Assembly (NCBI GenBank): GCA_050013875.1
Contig: JBEKEK010000010.1
Location: forward strand, 25,020-89,019
DNA: 64,000 nucleotides
Reading direction: 5' to 3'
Origin: Trebonia sp050013875
Lineage (GTDB): Bacteria > Actinomycetota > Actinomycetes > Streptosporangiales > Streptosporangiaceae
A program made the translations under genes and the position numbers. This document shows positions 1-9,130 of the stretch, in pieces (positions within the stretch are counted from its first letter, which is position 1; every line of letters starts with the position of its first letter). Below the pieces are notes generated by a model. It did no database searches. It saw only the letters and a program-made list of their open reading frames with translations, and was not told the origin of the DNA.

Positions 1-2099
1 CGCTGACGTTCGCCGGGGGTCTGCTCATCGGCATCGCCGGCGCCCTGATCGACAAGTACGCGGCGACGATCTCCTGGCTGTCCGGCATCCCGGCCAGCCT
101 GCCCTTCATCGTGCTGTTCCTGGTCTTGATCCTCATTCCGCGGGCGCGGCTGGTACAGCGCCGCCTGGTGCCGGTGAAGCCGACCCTTCGGTCCTACACC
201 GCGCCCGGCCGGGTACGGCTGGGCGCCGGGGTGATCGTTATCGCGCTGCTCGCGCTGGTGCCGACCCTGCAGGGATCGCACGTCGCGGTCTGGTCCGAGG
301 CCCTCATCGACGTGATCCTCTTCCTGTCGCTGGGGCTGCTGGTCAGGAAGTCGGGTCAGATCTCGCTCTGCCAGCTCGCGTTCGCGGCGGTCGGCGCCGC
401 CTCGTTCGGTCACTTCGCCCCGCATATGCCCTGGCTGCTCGCATTGATCCTGGCGACACTGGTCGCGGCGCCGGTCGGCGCGGTGATCGCGATCCCCGCG
501 GTCCGGATCTCCGGCGTCTTCCTCGCGCTCGCCACCCTCGGGTTCGGGATCTTGATGGAGCAGGTGTTCTACTCCACCGGGCTGCTGTTCGGCGACAACC
601 CGCTCGGGCTGAACGACCCGCGGCCCGACTTCTCCATCGGCGGCTGGAACCTATCAAGCGACAACGGCTTCTACTACCTCATTCTCATCATCACGGTGCT
701 GGTCGCGCTCTTCGTCACCTCGATCGGCCGGGGGCGCCTCGGCCGGCTACTGGAAGCGCTCTCGGACTCGCCGGTCGCGCTCGAGACGCACGGTGTCGAC
801 TCGAGCGTGCTGAAGGTGATCGTCTTCTGCATCTCGGCCTGCATCGCCTCGCTGGCCGGAGCGCTCACCGGAATGCTCTACAGCTTCGCGCTCGGCTCCT
901 ATTTCCCGTCGTTCACCTCGCTTGAACTCGTCGTCCTGGTCGTGATCATCGTGATCGGAGACCCGTGGTACGCGGTGGTGGCGGCGATCGGCTACGCCGT
1001 GGTCCCCGGCTACATCACAAGCGAGACGACGAGCACCTGGCTGACCTTGCTGTTCGGTGTCACCGCCGCACTGGCGGCCTACGGCGCCCGCGGTTTCCCG
1101 ATGCCGATGGCGATGCAGCAGTTCCTCAACCGGCTCGGCGGCCGACGGCCATTGGCCGCGACCGCCAGCGGAAGCCCGGCGCAGGTGCCGACGCTTTCCG
1201 TGGTGCCCGCGCCCGCGCCCGCCGAGCCGCGCGGCAACCGCGAAAAGGATGGCCGGACCGGCCGCGCCGCCGACCGCGAAGGCCTGGTGCTCGAGGGCGT
1301 GTCGGTCAGCTTCGGTGGCGTCAAGGCCGTCAACGGTGTCAGCCTGGCGGCCCCGATGGGGCGGATCACCGGGCTGATCGGACCGAACGGAGCGGGCAAG
1401 ACGACCTTGTTCAATGCCTCAACCGGCCTGGTCCGGCTCCGCGGCGGCGACGTGTACGTGCTCGGTTCCAAGATCACCCGTTACGGCCCGGCGGCCCGGG
1501 CCAGGCGCGGACTCGGCCGCACCTTCCAGCAGGGTCAGCTGTTCGACCGCATGACGGTCCGGCAGAACGTCGCCATGGGCCGTGAGGCCCGGCTGGCTGG
1601 ACGCAACCCATTTGACCAGGTCTTCGGGCCACCGCGGGAGAGCCGCGACATTTCCGCCGCCGCCGCCGAGGCGATGGAGCTCACCGGCATCGCCCGGCTG
1701 GCCGACGAGCAAGCGGGCCTGCTGACCATCGGCCAGCGGCGGCTGGTCGAACTCGCCCGCGCGCTGGCCGGCCAATTCGACCTGCTGCTGCTCGACGAGC
1801 CGTCATCCGGGCTAGACGCCCACGAGACGCAGCGGTTCGGGCAGGTGCTGCGGAGCGTGGTCGACCAGCGGGGATGCGGGATCCTGCTCGTCGAGCACGA
1901 TATGGCCCTGGTCCGCGAGATTTGCGACCACGTGTACCTGCTCGAGTTCGGCCAGCTGATCTTCGAGGGCACCCCGGAACAGATGCTGACGTCGGACACG
2001 GTGCGGTCCGCCTACCTCGGCGACACCGCCCCGGCCGATGCCCTCGACCAGGGCCTGATCGGCGACTCGGTGACCGGGCCGATCGCAAGGAGCGAGTAG
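1..2099 (+). CDS. Liv-type ABC transporter, LivH-LivM-LivG fusion (5' end outside window)
   Basis: The frame is open from position 3 and begins outside the window; the GTG at 111 is only internal. Seen: about 36 residues resembling the last LivH membrane segments, then a LivM-like permease with hydrophobic segments over about 200-1090 and the LivM-type motif SGQISLCQL, a Pro/Ala-rich linker at about 1150-1270, and a LivG-type ATPase. Walker A GPNGAGKTT is at 1380-1406, a LivG-type signature (LTIGQRRLVELARAL) near 1722-1766, and Walker B LLLLDEPSSGLD follows near 1786-1820. One chain therefore supplies two membrane halves and one ATPase of a branched-chain-amino-acid-type importer; the family also imports aromatic and other organic acids. 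LivF follows after 4 nt. The nearest binding-protein gene is at 13288-14556. Substrate unknown; the catabolic neighbours suggest a carbon source (inference). Confidence 0.9.
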   Translation, partial: LTFAGGLLIGIAGALIDKYAATISWLSGIPASLPFIVLFLVLILIPRARLVQRRLVPVKPTLRSYTAPGRVRLGAGVIVIALLALVPTLQGSHVAVWSEALIDVILFLSLGLLVRKSGQISLCQLAFAAVGAASFGHFAPHMPWLLALILATLVAAPVGAVIAIPAVRISGVFLALATLGFGILMEQVFYSTGLLFGDNPLGLNDPRPDFSIGGWNLSSDNGFYYLILIITVLVALFVTSIGRGRLGRLLEALSDSPVALETHGVDSSVLKVIVFCISACIASLAGALTGMLYSFALGSYFPSFTSLELVVLVVIIVIGDPWYAVVAAIGYAVVPGYITSETTSTWLTLLFGVTAALAAYGARGFPMPMAMQQFLNRLGGRRPLAATASGSPAQVPTLSVVPAPAPAEPRGNREKDGRTGRAADREGLVLEGVSVSFGGVKAVNGVSLAAPMGRITGLIGPNGAGKTTLFNASTGLVRLRGGDVYVLGSKITRYGPAARARRGLGRTFQQGQLFDRMTVRQNVAMGREARLAGRNPFDQVFGPPRESRDISAAAAEAMELTGIARLADEQAGLLTIGQRRLVELARALAGQFDLLLLDEPSSGLDAHETQRFGQVLRSVVDQRGCGILLVEHDMALVREICDHVYLLEFGQLIFEGTPEQMLTSDTVRSAYLGDTAPADALDQGLIGDSVTGPIARSE

Positions 2100-2103
2100 C
2101 GAC

Positions 2104-2799
2104 ATGCTGACCATGAGCTCGGTCACCGCCGGATACGGCCAAACAACGGTCCTGCGCGAGGTGGACTTTTCGGTAGCCGAGGGTGAGGTAGTCGCCCTGC
2201 TTGGCCCGAACGGCGCGGGCAAAACGACGCTGCTGCGCACCGCGACCGGCTTTATCAAGCCGAAGGCCGGCCGCGTCAAGGTCGGCGACCGCGACATGGC
2301 CGGGGCCAGGCCCTATGCCTTCAGCCGGGCGGGCGTCTGCCACATTCCTGAGGGGCGGGGGATCTTCCCCTCGCTCTCCGTCTACGACAACCTGCGCATC
2401 CAGGCCGGCAACCGCGACATCGACTCGGTGATCGACGAGGTCACCGGGTTCTTCCCTGGCCTGGCGGGCCGGATGCGGCAGACCGCGGGCAGCCTGTCCG
2501 GCGGCGAACAGCAGATGGTCGCGCTGTCGCGTGCCTTTCTGACGCACCCGCAGGTGGTTCTGGTCGACGAGCCGTCACTGGGGCTCGCCCCGATCATCGT
2601 CGACAAGATCTACGAGGTCCTCGCGCGGCTGGCGTCCACCGGTCTGTCCGTCGTGGTTGTCGAACAGTACGTGCAGCGGGCGCTGGATCTGGCCCAGACC
2701 GTCTACATACTCAACCACGGCCAAATCGTTCACCGGGGCGGCGCCAACCAGATCGATCCCGGCGAGATCTACGAGCGGTACCTGGGAATTGGGTCCTGA
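2104..2799 (+). CDS. livF: Liv-type ABC transporter ATP-binding protein (LivF-like)
   Basis: A 231-residue ATPase, the usual LivF length. Seen: Walker A GPNGAGKTT near residues 35-43, signature LSGGEQQM, and Walker B VVLVDEPSLGLAP. The ATG at 2104 follows the stop of the fused permease/ATPase by 4 nt and has GGAG at about 2089-2092. It should form the ATPase heterodimer with the LivG domain at the end of the upstream fusion and drive import at the cytoplasmic face of the membrane. The next gene starts about 30 nt downstream behind its own purine-rich ribosome site, so the transporter and catabolic genes probably share a transcript. Confidence 0.93.
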   Translation: MLTMSSVTAGYGQTTVLREVDFSVAEGEVVALLGPNGAGKTTLLRTATGFIKPKAGRVKVGDRDMAGARPYAFSRAGVCHIPEGRGIFPSLSVYDNLRIQAGNRDIDSVIDEVTGFFPGLAGRMRQTAGSLSGGEQQMVALSRAFLTHPQVVLVDEPSLGLAPIIVDKIYEVLARLASTGLSVVVVEQYVQRALDLAQTVYILNHGQIVHRGGANQIDPGEIYERYLGIGS

Positions 2800-2830
2800 C
2801 AGGGACCCTGAGAAGGGAAAGGCAACGCCC

Positions 2831-4960
2831 ATGCACGCGAAGTATCCCCACATGTTCAGCCCCATCAAGCTCGGGCCGGTCGAGATTCCCAACCGTTTTT
2901 ACTTCGCCCCGCACGGCGTCGGGCTGGTCGCGGCGAGCAAGCCAGCCGTCGACTTCCCCTTCTATAGCGCCGCCCGGGTCAAGGGCGGCTGCGGGCTGGT
3001 GATCAACAGCCTGACCGTGACCGAGCGCGGGACCGCCTTCCAGTCGTCGGCCTACCCCGAGGCCAATATCCCCTCATTCAAAGCCCTGGCGCACGCGGTC
3101 CACGACGCCGGCGGGAAGATCTTCGGCGAGATCTGGTATTGGTGGGGCGTCACCGGCCAGTGGCGACCGCTCAGTCCGGCGGCGCCCTCGCTGGGAGCTT
3201 CCCCCATGCAGTTCCGTTACGGGCAGACCGCGCACACCAGCCACGAGATCGGCAAGGACGAGATCAAGAGGCTGGTCGGCGCGCACCGTCAGTCGACCTC
3301 GAACCTGCGCCAGGCAGGCTACGACGGGGTGATGCTGCACGCCGCGCACGGCGCGATCCTTGAGCACTTCCTCTCGCCCTACTTCAATCAGCGCACCGAC
3401 GAGTACGGCGGGAGTTTCGACAACCGGATAAGGCTGCTGCTCGAGTGCCTCGAAGCGACCCGCGAGGGCAGCGCCGGCGAGATGGCGGTCGGCGTCCGGC
3501 TGAACTGCGACGAGCTGATGCCGGAAGGCTACGGCGTCTCCGAGGCCCGCCAGGTCGTCGAGCGAATCTGCCAGTCAGGATTGGTTGACTTCGTCGACCT
3601 CGACATCGCGATCGAGCCAAACCAGCTGTACCTGGGCATGCCCAACGTCTTCGTCGAGCCGCACGTCTACCAGCCGTATGTCGAGGCCGTCCGCAGCGCG
3701 GCGGGCGGCATCCCGGTGCTCAGCGTGCTCGGCCGGCTCACCTCGATCGCCGACGGTGAGGCGGCGCTCGCGGCCGGCGTCTGTGACATGGTCGGCGCCG
3801 CGCGGGCCCTCATCGCCGAGCCGGAACTGGTCAAGAACGCCTACAACGGCCACGAGGAGCGAAGCAGGACCTGCATCGCCTGCAACTGGTGCCTGGACTC
3901 CAGTAAGCACGGCGCGGCGGGCTGCGCGATCAACCCCGCCAGCTACCGTGAGCGGGTCTGGGGGACCGACAGCTTCACCCCGGCGACGCAGCACGCCAAG
4001 GCGGTTATCGTCGGCGGCGGCCCGGCCGGCCTGGAAGCGGCCCGGGTCAGCGCCCTGCGCGGCCACGACGTCACGCTGATTGAGGCGCGGGAGCAGCTGG
4101 GCGGCGGGCTCGCGCTGTGGGCGGGCCTGCCCGGCCGCGAGGCCTTCTCCCAGGCCATCGAATGGTGGGAAAGGGAGCTGCGCCGCCTTGGCGTTGACCT
4201 GCGGCTTGGCACCGAGGCCACGGCTGCGTCAGTCCTCGCGGAGCAGCCCGACGCCGTCATCGTCGCGACCGGGTCGCTCTATAGCCGGCACGGCAGGAGT
4301 TCCTACAAGGATGCCGACATCCCCGGCACCGACCGGGAATTCGTCTACACCGTCGAGGACATCCTGCGCGGCGGGGTGCGCCCGGCCGGCCGGGTGATCG
4401 TGCTTGACGGCGAAGGCCAGAACGCGGGCCTCGGTGTCGCCGAGGTGCTGGCGGCGGCCGGGGCGACGGTGTCGGTCATCACCCCGAATATCTCCCCGGT
4501 CTCCATCCCCATGCAGGGCACCACGGAGTACTCCTTCGTCCTGCGGCGTCTCAAGGTAGCCGGGGTGGACTTCGCCACCGATACCAACATCAGGCAGATC
4601 GGCGACCATGAGGTCACCCTCTACGACGTCTTCACTGACCAGGAGCGGACAATCGGCGATGTCGCCGCCGTGGTGCTGAGTACCGGGCGCGTCCCGGTCA
4701 ACGCGCTCGCCAAAGAACTAGAGGGAAAGGTCCCCCAGCTGTACTCGGCGGGGGACGCGCTGGCCGTGCGGCTCTGGGCGGCCGCCGCCTACGAGGGCCA
4801 CATGTTCGCCCGTAACATCGGCGAGCCGGACGCACCGAAGACCGTCGCCGAAGCCTGGTGGGCGCCGATTCCGGCCGAGTACCGGCTCGCGCCGGCCGAG
4901 AGTCTGCTCGCCGAGGACGGCGGCCCCGGCCCGGTGCTGATCGCCATGCGGAGCAAGTAG
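2831..4960 (+). CDS. NADH:flavin oxidoreductase, old-yellow-enzyme/2,4-dienoyl-CoA reductase type
   Basis: About 709 residues. The frame is open further upstream, but ATG 2831, after a GAAGGGAAAGG-like site, gives the family N-terminus (MFSPIKLGPVEIPNRF). Domains: FMN TIM barrel at about 1-340 with HAAHGAILEHFLSPYFNQR near 170-188; a 4Fe-4S cysteine group C348-x2-C351-x2-C354-x10-C365; and a C-terminal FAD/NAD(P)-binding part with VIVGGGPAGLEAA near 391. The C-x2-C-x2-C spacing is closer to trimethylamine dehydrogenase than to 2,4-dienoyl-CoA reductase (C-x2-C-x3-C). Family members reduce enones or dienoyl-CoAs, or demethylate amines; which applies is not visible. It lies between the transporter and the SnoaL/SDR/BVMO genes, consistent with processing an imported substrate. 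Confidence 0.9.
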   Translation: MHAKYPHMFSPIKLGPVEIPNRFYFAPHGVGLVAASKPAVDFPFYSAARVKGGCGLVINSLTVTERGTAFQSSAYPEANIPSFKALAHAVHDAGGKIFGEIWYWWGVTGQWRPLSPAAPSLGASPMQFRYGQTAHTSHEIGKDEIKRLVGAHRQSTSNLRQAGYDGVMLHAAHGAILEHFLSPYFNQRTDEYGGSFDNRIRLLLECLEATREGSAGEMAVGVRLNCDELMPEGYGVSEARQVVERICQSGLVDFVDLDIAIEPNQLYLGMPNVFVEPHVYQPYVEAVRSAAGGIPVLSVLGRLTSIADGEAALAAGVCDMVGAARALIAEPELVKNAYNGHEERSRTCIACNWCLDSSKHGAAGCAINPASYRERVWGTDSFTPATQHAKAVIVGGGPAGLEAARVSALRGHDVTLIEAREQLGGGLALWAGLPGREAFSQAIEWWERELRRLGVDLRLGTEATAASVLAEQPDAVIVATGSLYSRHGRSSYKDADIPGTDREFVYTVEDILRGGVRPAGRVIVLDGEGQNAGLGVAEVLAAAGATVSVITPNISPVSIPMQGTTEYSFVLRRLKVAGVDFATDTNIRQIGDHEVTLYDVFTDQERTIGDVAAVVLSTGRVPVNALAKELEGKVPQLYSAGDALAVRLWAAAAYEGHMFARNIGEPDAPKTVAEAWWAPIPAEYRLAPAESLLAEDGGPGPVLIAMRSK

Positions 4961-4962
4961 CG

Positions 4963-5493
4963 ATGGAGGTCAACGAGGCCCTCGCGCGGCTCGAAATCCA
5001 GGACGTCCTCTGGCGGTACGCGCGCGGGGTGGACCGGGTGGACCATGACGCGATCGTGAGCGCCTACCACCCGGGTGCCACCGACCAGCACACGTCCTTC
5101 AGCGGCCCGGCCACCGATTTCGCCCGCGGCCTGGTAGACCGGCTGGCCGGGCTGGGCACGACTGGCCAGCACCACATCACGAACATGCTGATCGAGATGG
5201 ATGGCGCGGACGATGCCCGGGTAGAGAGCTACTTCCTCGCCTTCCATCCTCAGCCGGCTGACGAGTCCAAGTTCGCCATCGCGGCTGGCCGCTATCTCGA
5301 CCGCTTTCAGCGGCGCGATGGCACCTGGGCGATCACGTCGCGCCAGGTGGTCATGGACTGGACACGCGATGACTTCGCCGGGCCGCCCTGGGCCAGCGCC
5401 GACGGCAAGCCGCGGCAAGGCCGGTCGAAGGCCGATGGTGATCCGTCGTACGAGTTCCTTGGCACCCGGCCGGACCCGGCCGGGCCCCACTGA
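4963..5493 (+). CDS. SnoaL-like/NTF2-fold protein
   Basis: 176 residues from ATG 4963, two bases after the upstream stop; the longer frame from 4858 overlaps the flavoprotein and is not needed. The N-terminus (IQDVLWRYARGVDRVDHDAIVSAYHPGA) matches the SnoaL_4 type of the NTF2-like cone fold, which includes dehydratases, isomerases and hydroxylase partners that use a buried polar pocket. No signal peptide. The family almost always accompanies catabolic or biosynthetic oxidoreductases, and here it sits tightly inside the cluster, so a small-molecule lyase or isomerase role is likely, though the exact reaction is unknown. Confidence 0.8.
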   Translation: MEVNEALARLEIQDVLWRYARGVDRVDHDAIVSAYHPGATDQHTSFSGPATDFARGLVDRLAGLGTTGQHHITNMLIEMDGADDARVESYFLAFHPQPADESKFAIAAGRYLDRFQRRDGTWAITSRQVVMDWTRDDFAGPPWASADGKPRQGRSKADGDPSYEFLGTRPDPAGPH

Positions 5494-5505
5494 GAGGGCA
5501 GATTA

Positions 5506-6345
5506 GTGTCGGGACGAGTAGCGGGCAAGGTGGCATTCATCACGGGCGCGGCGCGCGGACAGGGCCGCTCGCACGCGATCCGGCTGGCCGAGGAAGGCGC
5601 GGACATCATCGCGGTCGACCTCTGCGAGTACGTCGCCAGCACTGCGCGCCTGTATCCCGGAGCGACCGATGCGGACCTGGCCCAGACGGTCAGGGAGGTT
5701 GAGGCGCTCGGCCGGCGGATATTCGCCGCGCGCGCGGACGTCCGCGACTACCAGGCCCTCAAAGATGCTCTCGACCAAGGGACCGCGGAACTCGGCCGAC
5801 TAGACATCGTACTGGCCAACGCGGGAGTCTTCGGATTCGGGAGCCAAGCTCACCTGGTCGAGCCGTCGCAGTGGGCTGATGTGATCGACATCAACCTGAC
5901 CGGCACCTGGCATACGGTCAAGGCGGCGATCCCCACGCTCGTGGGGCAGGGCGCCGGCGGCTCGATCATCATCACCAGTTCCACGGCCGCGCATAAGGGC
6001 AACCCGCACCTCGTCGCGTACGCGTCGAGCAAGCTCGGCCAGGTCGGAATGATGCGCACCCTCGCAGCCGAACTCGGACCGCACCGGATCCGGGTCAACA
6101 CGGTGCATCCGACCGGAGTCGCGACCGACATGATCCTCAATGAGTCGGTCTTCAAGCTCGTGCGCCCTGACGTTGCGCATCCGACGGCCGAACAGGCCGC
6201 CGAGGTTTTCATCACAGCCCATGCGCTGCCGGTTCCCTGGGTAGAGGCCATTGATGTCTCAAACGCAGCGCTCTTCCTCGCCAGCGACGAGGCCCGCTAC
6301 ATAACCGGCATCGAGTTGAAGGTCGACGCCGGCTACACCCTCTAA
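5506..6345 (+). CDS. Short-chain dehydrogenase, mycofactocin-coupled type
   Basis: 279 residues from GTG 5506, with GAGAGGG upstream. The Rossmann glycine motif is ITGAARGQGRSHA (residues 12-24), followed by EEGADIIAVDLCE, and the catalytic Tyr-x3-Lys is YASSK. The GQGRSHA wording and the extra segment after the second strand (about residues 40-60) are typical of mycofactocin-coupled SDRs, which hold NAD tightly and pass electrons to the peptide cofactor mycofactocin. Expected reaction: alcohol to ketone or aldehyde in the cytoplasm. Its product could feed the Baeyer-Villiger enzyme encoded next (inference). No mycofactocin biosynthesis genes are in this window. Confidence 0.85.
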   Translation: MSGRVAGKVAFITGAARGQGRSHAIRLAEEGADIIAVDLCEYVASTARLYPGATDADLAQTVREVEALGRRIFAARADVRDYQALKDALDQGTAELGRLDIVLANAGVFGFGSQAHLVEPSQWADVIDINLTGTWHTVKAAIPTLVGQGAGGSIIITSSTAAHKGNPHLVAYASSKLGQVGMMRTLAAELGPHRIRVNTVHPTGVATDMILNESVFKLVRPDVAHPTAEQAAEVFITAHALPVPWVEAIDVSNAALFLASDEARYITGIELKVDAGYTL

Positions 6346-6393
6346 CTCACGGCGGACCTACCGGCCCTGATCCTGTCAAGGTATTTCTGACTC

Positions 6394-6420
6394 AGGATCC
6401 TAGATGTAACATCCAATATG
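6394..6420. promoter_or_regulatory. Candidate operator upstream of the BVMO-esterase gene
   Basis: The gap before 6445 is AT-richer than its surroundings. It holds AGGATCCT (6394-6401), a perfect GATGT-A-ACATC inverted repeat (6403-6413) and ATCCAATATGCAATT. The ATCC/ATGC A-rich wording recurs at 9175-9194, 14672-14698 and 14878-14887, always upstream of genes of this island. Binding protein unknown. Confidence 0.4.
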
Positions 6421-6444
6421 CAATTATCGGTGGAGGGGACGCCC

Positions 6445-9072
6445 ATGGATGGAAAGCTCAACGACAACGAGACTGGACTGGCGATCGCCGCCCCGTCGCC
6501 CGCTTCAGCCGTCGACGTTGACGCGGTGGTCGTCGGAGCGGGGTTCGCCGGCCTCTACCTCCTCAAGCAGCTGCGGGAGAGCGGATTCTCGGCGCGGGTG
6601 ATCGAGGCGGCCGACGGGGTGGGCGGCACCTGGTACTGGAATCGGTATCCCGGTGCGCGCTGCGACACGCCGACGACCGACTACTCCTACAGCTTCGACC
6701 CTGCCCTGGAGCGGGACTGGCCCTGGTCAGAGAAGTACGCGACCCAGCCGGAAATCCTCGCCTACCTGGAACACGTCGCCGACCGCTACCGGCTGCGCCC
6801 GGCCATCGCGCTGTCGACCCGTGTCACCAGCGCGCGGTGGCACGAGGAGGCGAAGAGCTGGCTGGTGGGCACCGATCGCGGCGAGGCGATCTCCTGCCGT
6901 TTCCTGCTGATGGCGACCGGCTGCCTGTCCCAGCCCAAGGTGCCTGACATCCCCGGGGTGAGCGAGTTCGCCGGCGAGGTCTACTTCACCAGCCGCTGGC
7001 CGCATGAGCCGGTTGATTTCAGCGGGAAGCGGGTCGCCGTCATCGGCACCGGCTCCTCGGGCATTCAGAGCATCCCGGAGATCGCGCGGCAGGCCGCCTC
7101 GCTGACTGTCTTCCAGCGAACTCCGAGCTACACCTCGCCCGCGGTCAACGGCCCCGCACCGGCCGAGCGGGTAGCCGCGCTGGCCGCCGACCGCGACGCC
7201 TACCGCGAAGCCGCCCGCTGGTCACCGGGCGGTATCTGCGGTGAACTGACGACGCTCCGGCTGGCTGACACCACGCCCGAGGTCCGCCGCCAGCGGTTCG
7301 AGGACGCCTGGGCGTCCGGCGAACTGTTCAACCTGGGCTTCGTCTTCGCCGACGAGGCGATCAATCCCCAGGCCAACGCGCTGGTGGCGGAGATGATCCG
7401 GGAGAAGATCCGCTCGATCGTCAGTGATCCGCTGGTGGCCGAGGACCTCTCGCCGCGTGATTACCCCTATGGTGCCAAGCGGCCGTGCCTGGATAGCGGC
7501 TACTACCCGACGTTCAACCAGCCGCACGTGCGCCTGGTGAACCTTCGGCGGGACCCGATCGTAACCATCACCCCGGCCGGCGTGCAGACGGCCACCGAGA
7601 TGTTCGACGTGGACGCCATCGTCTACGCGATCGGCTTCGACGCCATGACCGGGCCGCTGATGGCGATCGACATCGCCGGCACCGAGGGGCAGACGCTCAC
7701 GGCCAAGTGGGCGGCCGGCCCGTCGACGTACCTAGGGCTGGCCGTCTCCGGTTTCCCGAACCTGTTCACGGTGACCGGCCCGGGCAGCCCCTCGGTACTC
7801 ACCAACGTGGTCCTGTCGATCGAGCAGCACGTCGACTGGATCGTGGATTGCCTTGCCAACCTGCGGGCCGACGGTTTCGACCGGATCGAGGCCACCGCGA
7901 TGGCCGAGGAGGGCTGGAACCGGCACGTCGCCGACTGCGGGGCGCTGACCCTGCTGCCCAAGGCAAACTCCTGGTACCTGGGGGTCAACGTCCCTGGCAA
8001 GCCTAAGGTGATCGCTCCTTATGCCGGCGGCGTCGGGGCCTACCGTGCCACCTGCGACGAGGTCGTTGAACGTGGGTACTTCGGGTTCGAGCTGAAAGGG
8101 CCGGACAAGACCCAGTGCAACGACGGGATTCTCCGCGCGCTCCAGCCGGACGTGGCGTTTGTCCTCAACGCGGTGGCCGAGATGAGCCCGCCGTCGATAG
8201 AGACGATGACGGTGGCGGCGGCGCGGGACTTCGCCAAGGGCGCGATCGCCGAACGTCCACCCGGGCCCGCGGTCGGCGAGGTGACTGACGGTGTCATGAC
8301 GGCGCCGGGTGGCGACCTGCCCTACCGTCTCTACCGGCCCGCGACCGCCGGCCCGCATCCGGCCGTGGTCTACTTCCACGGCGGCGGCTGGGCCCTGGGA
8401 GACCTCGACGCCGACGATCCGTTCTGCCGGGATATCTGCGTGCGCTCCGGTTCCGCCATCGTGTCGGTCAACTACCGCCACGCGCCGGAGGCGCCTTACC
8501 CGGCCGCCGCCGACGACGCCTACTCGGCGCTTGAGTGGGTCGCCGCGAACCCCGGGAAGCTGGGCGTGATCCCCGGCCGGCTGGCCGTACTCGGCTGGAG
8601 CGCTGGCGGCAACCTCGCGGCGGTCGCCTGCCAGCAAGCCAGAGATCTGCGGTCGCCGGCGATCGCCGGGCAGGTTCTCGTCTGTCCGGTGACCGACAGT
8701 GACTTCAACCGCCCCTCCTATCGCGATAACGGAGCGGGATACATTCTCACGGCTTCGACGATGAAGTGGTTCTGGGATCATTACGCCGACCAGGCCGAGC
8801 GGGCGGACCCGCGGGCCGCCCCGCTCCGCGGTGACGTGCGCGGCCTCCCGCCCGCTGTCGTGGTCACCGCGCAGTTCGACCCGTTGCGGGACGAGGGGGA
8901 CGCCTACGCGGACGCGCTCGGCGCCGCCGGGGTTCCGGTCGAGCACATCCGCGCGCGTGGTCATATCCACAGCTCACTGACGATGGTCGACGTCGTGCGG
9001 TCGGGCGAGCCCGCCCGCGCCGACATCGCCCGCGCCCTGCGCGCCTGGCTCGGCCTGAGCGCCGACGGCTGA
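6445..9072 (+). CDS. Baeyer-Villiger-type flavin monooxygenase fused to an HSL-type esterase
   Basis: 875 residues. ATG 6445 is preferred over the in-frame ATG 6418 because GGAGGGG lies just before it. N-terminal half: FAD motif GAGFAG (32-37), NADP motif GTGSSG (201-206), and the type I BVMO fingerprint at 175-186, read as FAGEVYFTSRWP; the usual His at the seventh place is Phe181. The active-site Arg region (YPYGAKRPCLDSGYY) is present. C-terminal half from about 590: alpha/beta hydrolase with oxyanion motif HGGGW (645-649), nucleophile GWSAGG (Ser719), Asp812 and His842. Expected chemistry: insert oxygen next to a ketone to give an ester or lactone, then hydrolyse it within the same protein. 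Downstream alcohol and aldehyde dehydrogenases fit the products. Substrate unknown. Confidence 0.9.
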   Translation: MDGKLNDNETGLAIAAPSPASAVDVDAVVVGAGFAGLYLLKQLRESGFSARVIEAADGVGGTWYWNRYPGARCDTPTTDYSYSFDPALERDWPWSEKYATQPEILAYLEHVADRYRLRPAIALSTRVTSARWHEEAKSWLVGTDRGEAISCRFLLMATGCLSQPKVPDIPGVSEFAGEVYFTSRWPHEPVDFSGKRVAVIGTGSSGIQSIPEIARQAASLTVFQRTPSYTSPAVNGPAPAERVAALAADRDAYREAARWSPGGICGELTTLRLADTTPEVRRQRFEDAWASGELFNLGFVFADEAINPQANALVAEMIREKIRSIVSDPLVAEDLSPRDYPYGAKRPCLDSGYYPTFNQPHVRLVNLRRDPIVTITPAGVQTATEMFDVDAIVYAIGFDAMTGPLMAIDIAGTEGQTLTAKWAAGPSTYLGLAVSGFPNLFTVTGPGSPSVLTNVVLSIEQHVDWIVDCLANLRADGFDRIEATAMAEEGWNRHVADCGALTLLPKANSWYLGVNVPGKPKVIAPYAGGVGAYRATCDEVVERGYFGFELKGPDKTQCNDGILRALQPDVAFVLNAVAEMSPPSIETMTVAAARDFAKGAIAERPPGPAVGEVTDGVMTAPGGDLPYRLYRPATAGPHPAVVYFHGGGWALGDLDADDPFCRDICVRSGSAIVSVNYRHAPEAPYPAAADDAYSALEWVAANPGKLGVIPGRLAVLGWSAGGNLAAVACQQARDLRSPAIAGQVLVCPVTDSDFNRPSYRDNGAGYILTASTMKWFWDHYADQAERADPRAAPLRGDVRGLPPAVVVTAQFDPLRDEGDAYADALGAAGVPVEHIRARGHIHSSLTMVDVVRSGEPARADIARALRAWLGLSADG

Positions 9073-9130
9073 CCGCCGGCCCGCTCGGCCGTGGGCCGCC
9101 ACCCGGGCCTCCTGCCAGGGGCCAGATGCC

